Source: Limonium bicolor (taxonomy: Eukaryota; Streptophyta; Magnoliopsida; Caryophyllales; Plumbaginaceae). From it: a stretch of DNA of 64,000 nucleotides. Made by a program: the position numbers and the translations under genes. Below the pieces are notes generated by a model. That model ran no database searches. It saw only the letters and a program-made list of their open reading frames with translations, and was not told the DNA's origin. Location: NCBI GenBank assembly GCA_023374045.1, contig CM041776.1:315692722-315756721 (forward strand). Direction: 5' to 3'. Positions 32,091-42,588 of this stretch are shown here, piece after piece (positions within the stretch are counted from its first letter, which is position 1; each line of letters opens with the position of its first letter).

Positions 32091-35005
32091 ACTATCTAAC
32101 CTAGATTGTAATTGATGAATCCAAGGTCCGACAGTGTTTGGATCTCTATAAGCGAACCACTGCGGATAGACAGGGGGGAGTGGGGAGTCATGAACCATGC
32201 CGAACCTTATGAAATGACCCTGGGGGCAAATTCCTATGTGGATCTCTCCTCTTGGGCTATCACGATCGGTATAATTATCGAGCGGAAGGTATGTGGCACT
32301 TGCCGCACCCCCATAGACAGTAGAGTAGAAAACTACTATCGAAGTGTACCTTGTCGCGATCGCCAACCCCATTTCCGTGTGCATCCATTTGTGGAGGTGC
32401 TGGCTCTCCTGAATTCCAATGAAGCGCTCTTAACATGCCGTTGTACGGTCCTTCGTTAAAAATGGCCTTGTATAGTCCATTCGCCGGTGCTTGATTTTCA
32501 TGTGATTGTACAATGCTACACGGACATCTTTCCACCTCTCTTCGTTTGAATATAGGTAGTCAGCAATGACCCTGAAACCACAATTCCCATCTCCACGAAC
32601 ATCAATATACCCAGTCATATATTGATATAGGTTGGGGTTGAAATTCTGGTAGTATGGGAAGTTGTCAAGGGGCTGGAATCGACTCGGATTTGATGATCCG
32701 CTATTACGTGATCTTCTATTTGATGGCGCTCCTTGTGATTGGCCTGCCCTTGGTCGGTTACGCTCCCAAGACGAAGGTTCCCGTCGGTTTGGTCTTGAGG
32801 GCCCGGTAGGTCTGCCAATCCCAACATGTTCCGATGGCTCTCCTAATTGGCACACCATATCTGGGTGAAGGAAGTTTTGGATTTGACTGTAACATTTCGC
32901 CATCAGAGTAGGATCATCTGACTGTGCTACCTCAGAAGCTATGCCTCGCCATCTATTATGTTCTTCCTCCATGTAGGATACCATATCAATTGTCGATTCA
33001 TGTTTCTCCCAGCTTAGGGTATACCAGAAACGATGTATATCCCTCTTCGAGCATAGTATACCACTATCCAGCATGTAGTTTAATTTACAAGCGCAAGGTA
33101 ATCCATGAGGTTACCTTGTCACATCCATAGATTGAGCTGTCCATTTGCACATAATTCGCCCTTCCAAGCTCCTTGACTAGCTCATCTAAGCAAAGGGTAC
33201 TAACCTTCCCGATCAGGTCAGCGATTGGAACCCTCATGTGCTCTCTTCTGTGTTTTGTCCTGGCTGCCTCAAAATCCTTTTTTAACTCCCGGATGCTTGT
33301 ATTCACATGATCGTTAATCTTTGGAAAGATTACATCCAAAGTGTGTCTAGCACTCCTTAATCTCGCCTTTAGAGAAGAATGTGCGCTCTCCACCCTATCA
33401 AATGTTTAAGTAAGTTTTATAGATCTATAACAATCACTGTATTATCTTAAACATTACAAGATTAACAATTTTACCTATTTGTCGTTGTGTTGCCGAAGTG
33501 CAACACATTCTTGACCCAAGCCTCCACAAATTTTTCCTTGTATTTCTCCCAGACTGATGCAACATACGTAATGAAACGTGGGTAGCTTTGGTATGTATTC
33601 TTGAAATGTGCGTACCTCTCATTGTAGTCCTGCTCTGTGCTCGAGTAGACAACCGAAGTCCACATTCGGACTGCAGCCGCCGCCCTTCCTCTATCACCCA
33701 TATAAGTCTCGGCTTTCCCCTGAACGTTCCTACTTATGTGCCACGACATAGTAGATGATGAGATTCAGGAAATACCTCTTCTAAGGCATTCATCAGGGCC
33801 AGACATCTGTCGGTGATAAATGTAGAGGTTGTAGTCCGCCGAGGAGGTCCCTTAATTGTTGAAGTGCCCACACATACATGTCTGTTGATTCTGATACAAG
33901 AAGAAGGCGAAGGCAATGCTGAAGTTTTTGCCTATACTCGTCATCCCGATGAACTGAACCAAAGGCATTTTTGCTATGTTTGTTTTATAGGTAGCATCAA
34001 TGCCTATGACATACGGGAACACATGGAGCAGTAATCTAGATGTAGGGTGTGCAAAGAAGATGGACCCAAGTCGTGTTTGATCCCCTAAATTGTGAAATAT
34101 AATCATGTTATCTATCAAATTAATATGAAACCTAAATGATTGAAGTTATTTGAGACATACTGAGTTGACTTACTTGGATCTGTAGTGTAATCGTAGTAGT
34201 AGTTGTTTTTGTCTAGCTCACTCAGCAGAGTCTGCACCATAGATCGACCATCTCTATTTACTAGTTTTGTTTTTGTATCCGGTTGTATATGTCTTTCCTT
34301 GTTGCTGACGTTTCTGGGTTGATTGTTGTGAGCTCGGAATAAATTGCACAGGGGGGCACACCGACTCTGGTTCTCTGGTCGATCATAATCTCCTCCGCCT
34401 CAGTCAGGCGTTTTCCCACAAAATGACCCTCTGCCCACTCTGCGAGATCATGGTTATGCCATCCGTTACCCACTTGCAAGAAACACCCGTAGTGTGTAAT
34501 ACCCCTTAATTTTAAAAGGACAACCACATTTCTTGGAACCAGATGATCTGCGCCGGTTGATGACACCAGGTCGTGACGTCCTTCGTGGTTTCCAATACCT
34601 CTCGCATGTTATGTGGAAATCTTGGCCCGACCGAGAACTTTGAATTATGGTGTAGATATGGTTGGGATGGCCAACACTATCTACCCAAGCTTTCGCTTCT
34701 TCTTTACCCCTAAAGGCCTGGTTTGTTTGAAATAAGTAACCTGTGTCCACCACCGGAGCTCGATTATACATCTCTTGCATGTAGTCATCCATCTGTGCAT
34801 TATGATCTGGAACGCCTTCATCAAATTCATCCCAATCTGAATCAGTGGTTGAGTCACTTTCCTGCAATAAGGGTCGAGAGAATGTTAGATGAATATTGAA
34901 ATATGGAATATTAGTGCGAATATGATTAACAAAGACAATAAACTAAATACTTACAGGGCTTGATATTGGAATATACTCATGATCGGAATCTAAAGATTGA
35001 CTCAT
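32070..35005 (-). CDS. MULE transposase fused to an OTU-like cysteine protease (several frameshifts)
   Basis: Minus strand; ATG at 35005 opens exon 1 (35005-34955, MSQSLDSDHEYIPISSP) with donor GTAAGT, and exon 2 starts after TTGCAG near 34862. Domains in order: acidic start; FAR1/MuDR-like DNA-binding region with KKCGCPFKIKGYY and GNGWHNHDLAEWAEGHFVG; MULE domain with YVIGIDATYKTN and LVQFIGMTSIGKNFSIAFAF (first catalytic Asp); ITDRCLALMNALEEVFPES; WHISRNVQ; a SWIM-type finger near 33100 (Cys residues, HGLPCAC); a Pro/Arg/Ser-rich linker; then OTU with VRGDGNCGFRVIADYLY (Asp-Gly-Asn-Cys nucleophile) and GHFIRFGM (candidate catalytic His). Frame changes near 34500, 34265, 33870, 33750, 33105, 32445 and possibly elsewhere prevent one continuous frame. 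It encodes transposition plus a putative deubiquitinase-like activity. Confidence 0.85.
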
Positions 35006-36189
35006 GTTTAGAGAGAGAGCTTGCACAGTTTTACGAAATTATTTTTGGAAGAGAGTAAGGAAATAGAGAGCTTCGAGAATATGGAGAGAGAGTGTGTGAA
35101 GATGAAATGGAGGAGGCATCCCTTATATAGAGGTTGGTCATGAACTAGCCACAAGGTTACAAGTTAAAAAAACGGTAACCTGGTACGTGTACAGCGACCT
35201 GGTACGTGTACCTTTCCTGACAAAAGTAATTACCTATGGTAAATTTGAATTCACTTTGTACTGCAAACGGTAACCTGGTACGTGTACAGTGACCTGGTAC
35301 GTGTACCTTTCCTGACAAAAGTAATTACCTATGGTAACTTTGAATTCACTTTGTACTGCAAACGGTAACCTGGTACGTGTACAGTGACCTGGTACGTGTA
35401 CCTTTCCTGACAAAAGTAATTACCTATGGTAACTTTGAATTCACTTTGTACTGCAAACGGTAACCTGGTACGTGTACAGTGACCTGGTACGTGTACCTTT
35501 CCTGACAAAAGTAATTACTATGGTAAATTTGAATTCACTTTGTACTGCAAACGGTAACCTGGTACGTGTACAGCGACCTGGTACGTGTACCTTCCTGACA
35601 AAAGTAATTACCTAGGTAACTTTGAATTCACTTTGTACTGCAAACGGTAACCTGGTACGTGTACCTTTCCTGACAAAAGTAATTACCTATGGTAACTTTG
35701 AATTCACTTTGTACTGCAAACGGTAACCTGGTACGTGTACAGTGACCTGGTACGTGTACCTTTCCTGACAAAAGTAATATTATGGTAAATTTGAATTCAC
35801 TTTGTACTGCAAACGGTAACCTGGTACGTGTACAGCGACCTGGTACGTGTACCTTACCTGACAAAAGTAATTACCTAAGGTAACTTTGAATTCACTTTGT
35901 ACTGCAAACGGTAACCTGGTACGTGTACCTTTCCTGACAAAAGTAATTACCTATGGTAACTTTGAATTCACTTTGTACTGCACATGGTGTGTTTGGTACG
36001 CTTCCTTTCAGTAGTCGTTGAACTAGCCGTTGAACTAGCCATTGGACATGTCAGTGTTACTCAAATATTATAAAAGTGGGTATTAGTGTCCCAACATACT
36101 CATTCCTTACCCCGTGCTCTCAGAATCTGTCTAATTACATCTTGCTTGAACTCTTCACACCTTAATTCCCATTTCGCTCTCAAAATCAA
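35006..36189. promoter_or_regulatory. Divergent intergenic promoter region with opposed TATA boxes
   Basis: On minus, CTATATAAGG near 35117-35126 sits about 115 bases before the transposase-OTU ATG. On plus, ATATTATAAAAG near 36066 sits about 120 bases before the ATG at 36190. The two face outward from the tandem array at 35171-35983, a two-way promoter arrangement. Activity is inferred. Confidence 0.55.
35171..35983. repeat. Nine-copy ~95-bp tandem array
   Basis: Units start with AACGGTAACCTGGTACGTGT at 35171, 35266, 35361, 35456, 35550, 35643, 35719, 35812 and 35907. Most carry two ACCTGGTACGTGTAC boxes, then CTGACAAAAGTAATTACC and TTGAATTCACTTTGTACTGC. The sixth and ninth units lack the second box and are ~76 bases. 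Near identity shows recent expansion or conversion. GGTACGTGTACC is nearly self-complementary. Confidence 0.95.
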
Positions 36190-36627
36190 ATGGAGTTTCC
36201 TTTCTGTTTGCACGTTAATTATGTAGCTACTTTTGGTCGTCATGGAGCACAATTTGATAGAAGAATGGGGCACAGACGCGTAGAAGTTACTATGCCATAT
36301 CCTAGTAATCTCCGGGATCTACAACGACGAGTAATACGAGCACTACAGTCCCTCCTCGGTAGAATAAACATAACAACAATGGTGTATTTGGGGCTGGAGG
36401 GCGACTACGAGTGGACTTTTATTCATGTACGAAATGATACATCAGTTCGCCGGATGATGGAGAATTACATGGAGTATAATGATTTCATCGCTCATATTCC
36501 ATTACTTGTTATTTATGATCCTATTGAGCCCGATGATGATGATTTTCAACACCAAGAACCAATTTATGAGATGAGACGTAATGTAATAGCACGGGGAATA
36601 GAGAGACAAAGGTTAGGAAATAATTAG
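36190..36627 (+). CDS. MULE-associated small protein with PB1-like region (145 aa)
   Basis: Intact ATG-to-stop frame with its own TATA-like box upstream. It opens MEFPFCLHVNYVATFGRHG. The middle, with NLRDLQRRVIRALQ, TTMVYLGLE and HVRNDTSVRRMMENYM, follows the pattern of the PB1-like N-terminal region of many plant MULE transposases (basic helix, hydrophobic strand, then an acidic or polar 'dd..v..m' helix). The C-terminus is acidic (DPIEPDDDDF) and then basic. Here it is a separate gene divergent from the transposase-OTU gene, which itself lacks such a region. Role unknown; perhaps a transposition accessory protein. Homology is judged by eye. Confidence 0.6.
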   Translation: MEFPFCLHVNYVATFGRHGAQFDRRMGHRRVEVTMPYPSNLRDLQRRVIRALQSLLGRINITTMVYLGLEGDYEWTFIHVRNDTSVRRMMENYMEYNDFIAHIPLLVIYDPIEPDDDDFQHQEPIYEMRRNVIARGIERQRLGNN

Positions 36628-36735
36628 GTTATTGGTTATTGCGTAATTGATCTTGTAAGTTCTCGCGTTGTTATAATTTTTGGGATTTATAATCTTTAGT
36701 AGATGTTTGGACGTGGAATAAACTTGTTATTATAG
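36628..36735. other. 3' flank of the PB1-like ORF
   Basis: AT-rich; the probable 3'UTR of the plus-strand ORF, ending at the start of the ARGONAUTE-derived repeats. Confidence 0.4.
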
Positions 36736-36779
36736 TTATTGACTTTTAATTATGTGCTTCATCAGATTTGAATTCATGG

Positions 36780-37720
36780 GCTTTTCTTTCTTAGGAATTT
36801 CTACATTTTGATATATTTCATTTCTCGTGACACACCGTATTATCAATAACAGTACCGGGAGGGACATTATCAGGGCATCCACCACAAACTTCGGGTTCCA
36901 GCTTTCATTCAGAAATTTGCAAGCCTCAATAATTTGGTCAAGCTTGATGTTTAGAACATGGCTGAACTGAGATTCACTCACACCATCCCTAAATATAATA
37001 ATCTGCTCAGGCTTCCTTTTCTACCAAATTCTTCTTCTGCCAAGGCCCATAAATATCACAATTCTTTCTCTCAGGCAGCAAGCACAACAGAAACAATGGC
37101 ATTCCGGAAAGTTCAGATTGAAGCTGGTCACACATCTTTTCTTTCTTAGGAATTTCTACATTTTGATATATTTCATTTCTCGTAACATATTCAATCTTTG
37201 GTACATGTTAGATATTTCATTTCGACACTATCCTTCCTGAGAACACTCAACGACCAACAAAGAATTTAGACCACCTAGATTGGCATTGATCTTAAGAAGC
37301 ACATTTGTCAAATACTGATCGTTAACTTTTAAAGGAGCCATGCATTGTGTGACGACACCAAATTCTACCAAATTCTTCTTCTGCCAAGGCCCATAAATAT
37401 CACAATTCTTTCTCTCAGGCAGCAAGCACAACAGAAACAAAGGCATTCTGGAAAGTTCAGATTGAAGCTGGTCACACATCTTTTCTTTCTTAGGAATTTC
37501 TACATTTTGATATATTTCATTTCTCGTAACATATTCAATCTTTGGTACATGTTAGATATTTCATTTTGACACTATCCTTCCTGAGAACACTCAACGACCA
37601 ACAAAGAATTTAGACCACCCAGATTGGCATTGATCTTTTCAACACCAAGTAAATTCCTGAGAACACTCAACGACCAACAAAGAATATAGACCACCCAGAT
37701 TGGCATTGCAAAAATGATGC
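36780..37720 (-). pseudogene. Rearranged, duplicated ARGONAUTE (AGO4 clade) PIWI-domain fragments
   Basis: On minus, 37479-37228 encodes LLPERKNCDIYGPWQKKNLV, NDQYLTNVLLKINANLGGLN and SLLVVE; 37150-36985 repeats CDQLQSELSRM and the LPERKNCDIYGPW text; 36980-36830 gives EQIIIFRDGVSESQF, LDQIIEACKFLNESWNPKF and, in a shifted frame, CPDNVPPGTVIDNTVCHE. These are PIWI-domain segments of ARGONAUTE, closest in wording to AGO4/6/9, the siRNA-binding slicers of RNA-directed DNA methylation. Pieces are joined without introns and with internal deletions. Linker and coding pieces are copied two or three times (TAGGAATTTCTACATTTTGA near 36793, 37147, 37492; CCTGAGAACACTCAACGACC at 37236, 37580, 37656). 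Cannot make a working ARGONAUTE. Confidence 0.85.
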
Positions 37721-37982
37721 ATTTCTAGAAAATTTTTGGCATAGTCTCCCCTGTTTTTCTTATCTCCACCGGTTCTAAGAACCTCCACAAAATCAACCAA
37801 CAGATCATCAACAAGGTCACCAGCATTGTCAGCAATAATTCCACCATCACCAAGTCCACCAGAAAAAAACTACATCCAAACAAATTGTACTAGCGTCTAA
37901 CACACCAAGTAAAAATGAAAGACAACAAATAGTTCCAAGATGATACTAAAGTTTATTACATCCAAATCCAAGATGACAAGCA
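37721..37982 (-). pseudogene. Unrecognised coding-like fragment next to the AGO pieces
   Basis: On minus, about 37870-37730 reads GGLGDGGIIADNAGDLVDDL followed by a VEVLRTGGDKKNRGDYAKNF stretch, which looks protein-derived (balanced composition, no stops) but matches nothing I recognise. It runs into the ARGONAUTE pieces and may be another captured exon. Bases 37880-37982 are the probable 3' flank of the PMD gene. Confidence 0.35.
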
Positions 37983-40447
37983 CTAGGGTGCACCATGCTG
38001 GCGCTGGTAACTATCCCATATGTATAAAGAGCTGAACACATCCACAAGACCATCAGTTGCAGCCCTTTGTTCTTCTTCTGGCATCCCCTGACGATAGTAT
38101 GACCAGTCCCATGCATTGTTCTCTTGGTAGTACGGGCATGCAAGCTCACTTGCCTCAGACAGTAGCTGTAACACACTTGGTCAGGTAAGTACACATAAAA
38201 AATAAAAGTGATATGTAATGAAGTACTATGAAAATATGACTTACTAGACAGGGATCTGGACGATGAACCAGGGTGGTCTGATAAGTCTCAGGGTTTAGGA
38301 TCTTCGGGTGTGTGTGCTTGGTGTACCAATCTAGGTAGAGTGGGTCACAAGCATGCAACCGCGCATTTGTGCGTGTATACCCTGGAACCAGCAATTTAGG
38401 AGTGTTTTCCCACAAACTATACATGGGGGGGGGGTATACACAGGTGTAGGGTTGGGTTTTTCCTCTTTTTTCAGACCTTGGGTTGGGTCTAATAGGAGGT
38501 TCAGGGATATCCTGAATGTAACCAAACTGGCGTAGACAGCGACCAGGCATGTATGGCTCATTCAACCCCAAAACCTGTATGTTACCTCTATACCATGTAC
38601 GCCCTCCATGAACATTAACATTATCTCGACCGTAGGGCAACCAATCAATCTACAATGAACATTAATAGTAAAATGTAACCAACAACGAAAGACAAAAATA
38701 ATAATGGTTCAATGTGTTAGCAACTACAAACACTTACATTTAGAGCAGTCAAAGCATCTAGATGCTCACGATATCCTTGCAGTGAACGATGATCCTGCAC
38801 TTGAGAGGTAGATCTCACCCATCTTAGAGCCCAAGGTCTATCATCATTAGCGCGCCAGTCTGGGCTAATCGCTGGTCTTAATGTAGGGAAGTACGCATAA
38901 ATCCAGCACTGTGCATATAAAACACTAGAATGATTAAGCAGTACCAATTATTAATACTCAGTGAGTTATCATATACTAGATGCACATTAGGACACATACC
39001 TCAAGTAACGTCATAGAACCACCTATCCCACTGGAGCCGGCACGAGATGCTATCCCTAGCTGGTGATATAACCATGCAAGAGTACCAGCTCCCCATGCAT
39101 ATTTACGAAGCTTGGTACCTTTCTTCACAGGAGCTACTAAACTGAACAGTTGTGGACTCAGACGACCATTTGATTTTCTAGCTAATATGGTGGTACCAAT
39201 CAGATGATACAACCAACCACATGCCTGCTTCATTGCCTCTTCATTTTCATCCCTACATTGCTGCAACAAGCTCGAAATTGATACATCACCGGTATTCCAC
39301 AGTGCCTCTGTCATACTCTCAACATCTGCCCCAAAATTAAGACAATCAGCCATTACCTCCTTCAACTCAGTGGTGGATGAATCCCCTATCAATGGACGAC
39401 CGACGATAGGGATTTGCAGTATCATCCACACATCATGCAGGGTAATCGTCATCTCACCAAACGACATATGGAATGAGTTTGTATCAGGCTGCCACCTCTC
39501 CACAAAAGCGCTGATGAGGGACATATTGCTGTATGGCATCGTAATATCCTGTAGGTGCTCTATACCAGAATACTCAAGCATCTTCCTTGTTCTTGGTTTG
39601 GAAATTTGATCTTTTGGCCAGCAGGTAAGCATCACCCTACGGGATTTGAAACTCAAAACCCCACGATCCTACATAATGACCAATATTTAACACTTACAAA
39701 ACGTAGTATGATATTAAATGATCAAATACAGGAGAAGATAGAGAACATACCTTAGTCGAGGTCCATAAGTCAAGCGCTACATGACCCCCGAAGCTAGTGA
39801 TAACACTAGTGAGTAGTGGACCGCCAGGAACTGGCACCTCTGTCAACTTCCAAGAGGTAGGAATGACTGGAACCATCGCTAGCGCTGCTTCCTCGTCAGT
39901 GTCATCCTCCTTATCCATGACTTCATCATCTTCCTTATCCTGCATCCACGTCGGGTGAGTCCTCATCATCAGCACCACAACCATCATCATCAGCATGTGG
40001 CGAACGCTCAGTCATCACATGGTCCTCAACAGCACAGGCAGGTGATGGGCGTGGTGGACGTGATGAACTACCACCGCCTGACGGAGCAGTCTGGTGGCTT
40101 GATTCCCCCGAGATATTGTAGCTAGAGTTGTGCAGTGATCTGTCAGAAAAAGCACTACTGGATGATGACAACACTGGCATGCGTCTCCTCGGTATATTGA
40201 ACACCGCCGAGTCATCCTCCGCTACCATTGGTGGTGCTGGTACTTGAAACGCCGGGTCGTTGGAAGATTGACCCGGATGGAAAGATGAATGGCGTGCTGC
40301 TTCCATGTGGGGGGCAGGATTACTCGGCCCTTCACTAGGAGCATGTGCACGACGACGGTACGAGGCCGTCATAGCCTGCTGCGCACCCCGGTCTTTATTC
40401 TTCCTCTTCGTGACATGTCTCACTGCTTTTCTCAGACGATCCATCAC
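37983..40447 (-). CDS. Plant mobile domain (PMD) protein, six-exon gene carried by the MULE segment
   Basis: Minus-strand exons: 40447-39751, 39668-39000, 38908-38738, 38649-38245, 38165-37983, all with GT-AG borders, after a probable non-coding first exon. The N-terminus is basic (MDRLRKAVRHVTKRKNKDRG), then Ser/Pro-rich and acidic. The PMD region has GGPLLTSVITSFGGHVALDL, LISAFVERWQPDT and FHMSFGEMTITLHDVWMILQ; later exons give WIYAYFPTLRP, GRCLRQFGYIQDIPEPP and LYLDWYTKHTHPKI. The stop is at 37983-37985. PMD proteins include host MAIN/MAIL1, which help silence transposons and maintain genome stability, and many transposon-borne copies. One frame change near 39945 is the only lesion I see. 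Its position inside MULE TIRs marks it as element-borne. Confidence 0.85.
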
Positions 40448-41380
40448 TGCATACGAATATCACACAGTTATATTCCTCATTCATAACATAAAAATTCAAA
40501 CATTTATAATCATATCATTCACAACAATTCAAAAAAAATTCAAACATTTATAAATCATTCACAATATTAGTTAAAAAATCATTCACAATATTACAATTCA
40601 AAAAAAATTCAAATATTTATAAATCATTCACAATATTAGTTAGAATTCAAAAAAATAACAAATTAAAACATTTAAAAATCATTCACAATATTATAATACA
40701 AAAATAAACAAATTAAAACATTTAAAAAACATTCAACATATTAAAATTTTTTTAAAAAAAACTGGGTCGAGTAGCGCTGCTACTCGCCCGTCTCCAAACC
40801 GAGGACCACCACTCCTCTACTTCTCCGGCGGCGAGTACTCCCGGTCCTCGCCTATCTCCTCTCCGAGCAGCCCAGATACTCGCACCCCCTGTGTCGCTGG
40901 AGAACCGAAGTCGCGAGCCCTAGTACTCCTCGCCCTGGTGTCGACCGAGTTCCGTTCCTCCTCGCTTTCCTTCCCTGCGAGCAGCGCCGGTCCTCGCCAC
41001 ACCCCCACCTGAGTCGCCCTGCTCCTCGCCCCGCTACAGGTCGAGCCGCACCAGGGCTCGCCCCTGTATTTTTTTTTTCAAAATTTTCAAGTTTCCTCCG
41101 AATTTTTCATGCTAGATCTAGCTCAAATGATGTTGAATTTCAAAAAACTAACACCAAATTCATATTCAGGACACCCAAATCTATAAGGTGCAAAAAAAAA
41201 AATTGAAAAACTCACCGGAAAATTTTTCCGGCGGTGGTTGGCGGCGGCAGGTGGCGGCGCCGGTGGCGGCTCCGGCAGACAGAAGAGAGCTTCTTAAGGA
41301 AGAGAGATAGATGAGAGAGAGTGAGGAAGTGAGAAATGAATAATCCAAGGAAGGTTAGGCTATATATAGTATGAGCGTTT
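40448..41380 (-). promoter_or_regulatory. Promoter, 5'UTR exon and first intron of the PMD gene
   Basis: On minus, ACTATATATAGCC near 41360 is a good TATA box. A short exon (about 41340-41211) ends AATTTTCCG|GTGAGTTTTT, and the intron ends TATGCAG near 40450, just before the start codon. The intron holds a GC-rich, CTCG-rich stretch (40765-41070) including the hairpin GAGTAGCGCTGCTACTC, and an AT-rich stretch of ATTCACAATATTA repeats (40500-40740). Confidence 0.5.
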
Positions 41381-41614
41381 TTTACTCGAAATTGACGTTT
41401 TCAACTGCGATTTCAATACAACGTTCTGAAAGTGTAACAATGTTTGTAATTTAGTCAAACACAACATAAAATGTCATTAACTAATGTGGAGTCACAATTA
41501 TAACGTTTAAATGTGATTAAAAAGGGTTTTACGTCTTTTATACGGGTTTATAATGTTTTGTAACAATCAGAGTGTTTTTTATTGTTTACGCTCAAGAAAT
41601 TATTTTTTAAAAAA

Positions 41615-41718
41615 ACAAGAGTTACAACACGACATTATTACATGTGTACAACGTCAATATGAATTAAAAAAAAATTTTACTGCGGTGATTAGTAATTTTG
41701 TACTGCGAATAGCAACCC
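41615..41718 (-). repeat. Right TIR of the 10.2-kb MULE segment
   Basis: Reverse complement of 31521-31625, ending AGCAACCC at 41718. Confidence 0.88.
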
Positions 41719-41799
41719 AGAGTTACGGATATTATTAACTACCTATCAGAGTGGGTGTTTTCATCGAGTAGTAGCAGAGGTTTACTCTGTTCAAGGGGA

Positions 41800-41905
41800 T
41801 GAGCAAGAAACTTGAAAATCTATTCACTACCAAGTGTTAGTTTAGCTATAGAGTCCGCAACTCTATTAGCTTCCCTCCCAATGTTGGATATTTTACAGCT
41901 AGCAA
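41800..41905 (-). pseudogene. LINE RNase H tail fragment
   Basis: On minus, about 41903-41810 reads IGREANRVADSIAKLTLG, the typical C-terminal text of the RNase H domain of plant L1-type LINEs and related proteins. It is only about 30 residues, opposite in strand to the large LINE that follows, and is an isolated relic. Confidence 0.6.
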
Positions 41906-42560
41906 ACTTGGATATTACTACCGACTATATATTTAATAAAGTCAAATATCATATAACTTTGATTAGCAAAATATATCTTTTGGCCTGTCAAATAAAACTT
42001 TGGTTTTTCTAAACTACAACTTTGATTTTTCTGAAGTATTACTTTTGTTTCCATGAACTATAACTTTGGTTTTGAATACCTCAAGGATATATTTTGTGTT
42101 TTCTTGATATTTTATTTGGTTTTGGGTATATAGTCATTTTTAGTAATTTTTGACATATTAGCTATACCCAATTTTTTGTTAGTGGTTTCTTTTGTATAGT
42201 GAAAATACTGAAGCAGACTAATTCTACCAATATTGTTCTACTCCCAAAGGTTCTAACTACAAAAAACGTCCTCTCCCTTGCATATCGGCAGTGGCTTCTA
42301 GTATCTTCCCCCGGTGGTGGTGGCCAGTTATCCTCGTACGGTGGAGGTTTTCTCCAGTTTGATTCTCCCTCAGCTCTCAACTAGCCTATCAGCCTTAGGG
42401 GTGTGCGTGGCTGTTCTCCTTTCTCCTCCTTTTTTTGACGAAAACTTAAGTGTGACTTGTCCATCGTATGATAACTTGTGTGTTGATCTTTGCTTAAGTG
42501 TCTTCTTAACAACGATTGGCTGCCCAAGTGGCTTATAATCTCTCTTCCCCTATTTCAAAA
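41906..42560. other. LINE-related non-coding sequence
   Basis: Repeats of the YAACTTTGRTTTTTCT type (41995-42080) resemble the stretch at 58975-59120 after the LINE RNase H region, so this may be the tail of another LINE copy. 42250-42560 may be 5'UTR of the following LINE. No intact gene. Confidence 0.4.
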
Positions 42561-42588
42561 TCACTAGGTTTAGCTAGGTAATCATTCC

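Larger units (their letters stand above)
31521..41718. mobile_element. 10.2-kb MULE-bounded segment carrying transposase-OTU, PB1-like ORF, AGO fragments and a PMD gene
   Basis: The left end GGGTTGCTATTTGCAGTAC is the reverse complement of the right end GTACTGCGAATAGCAACCC, and matching continues for about 90-110 bases, including ATTGACGTTGTACACATGTA. Between the ends lie, in order: hairpin and short repeats, transposase-OTU gene (minus), tandem array, small ORF (plus), ARGONAUTE fragments (minus) and PMD gene (minus). Flanking 9-mers (GATGAAAGG and AGAGTTACG) do not match, so one insertion event is not proven. Two adjacent or nested elements with the same termini are the alternative. Confidence 0.7.

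Noticed and set aside
35171..35983. CRISPR-like repeat array
   Set aside because: The ~95-bp units are contiguous tandem repeats without unique spacers, in a plant transposon, with no cas genes.
36780..37720. Intact ARGONAUTE gene
   Set aside because: Only parts of the PIWI domain, in repeated and rearranged order with stops; no PAZ or N-terminal domains.
32070..41718. A single TSD-proven transposon
   Set aside because: The 9-mers outside the two TIRs do not match, so I report a TIR-bounded segment and leave single-insertion status open.
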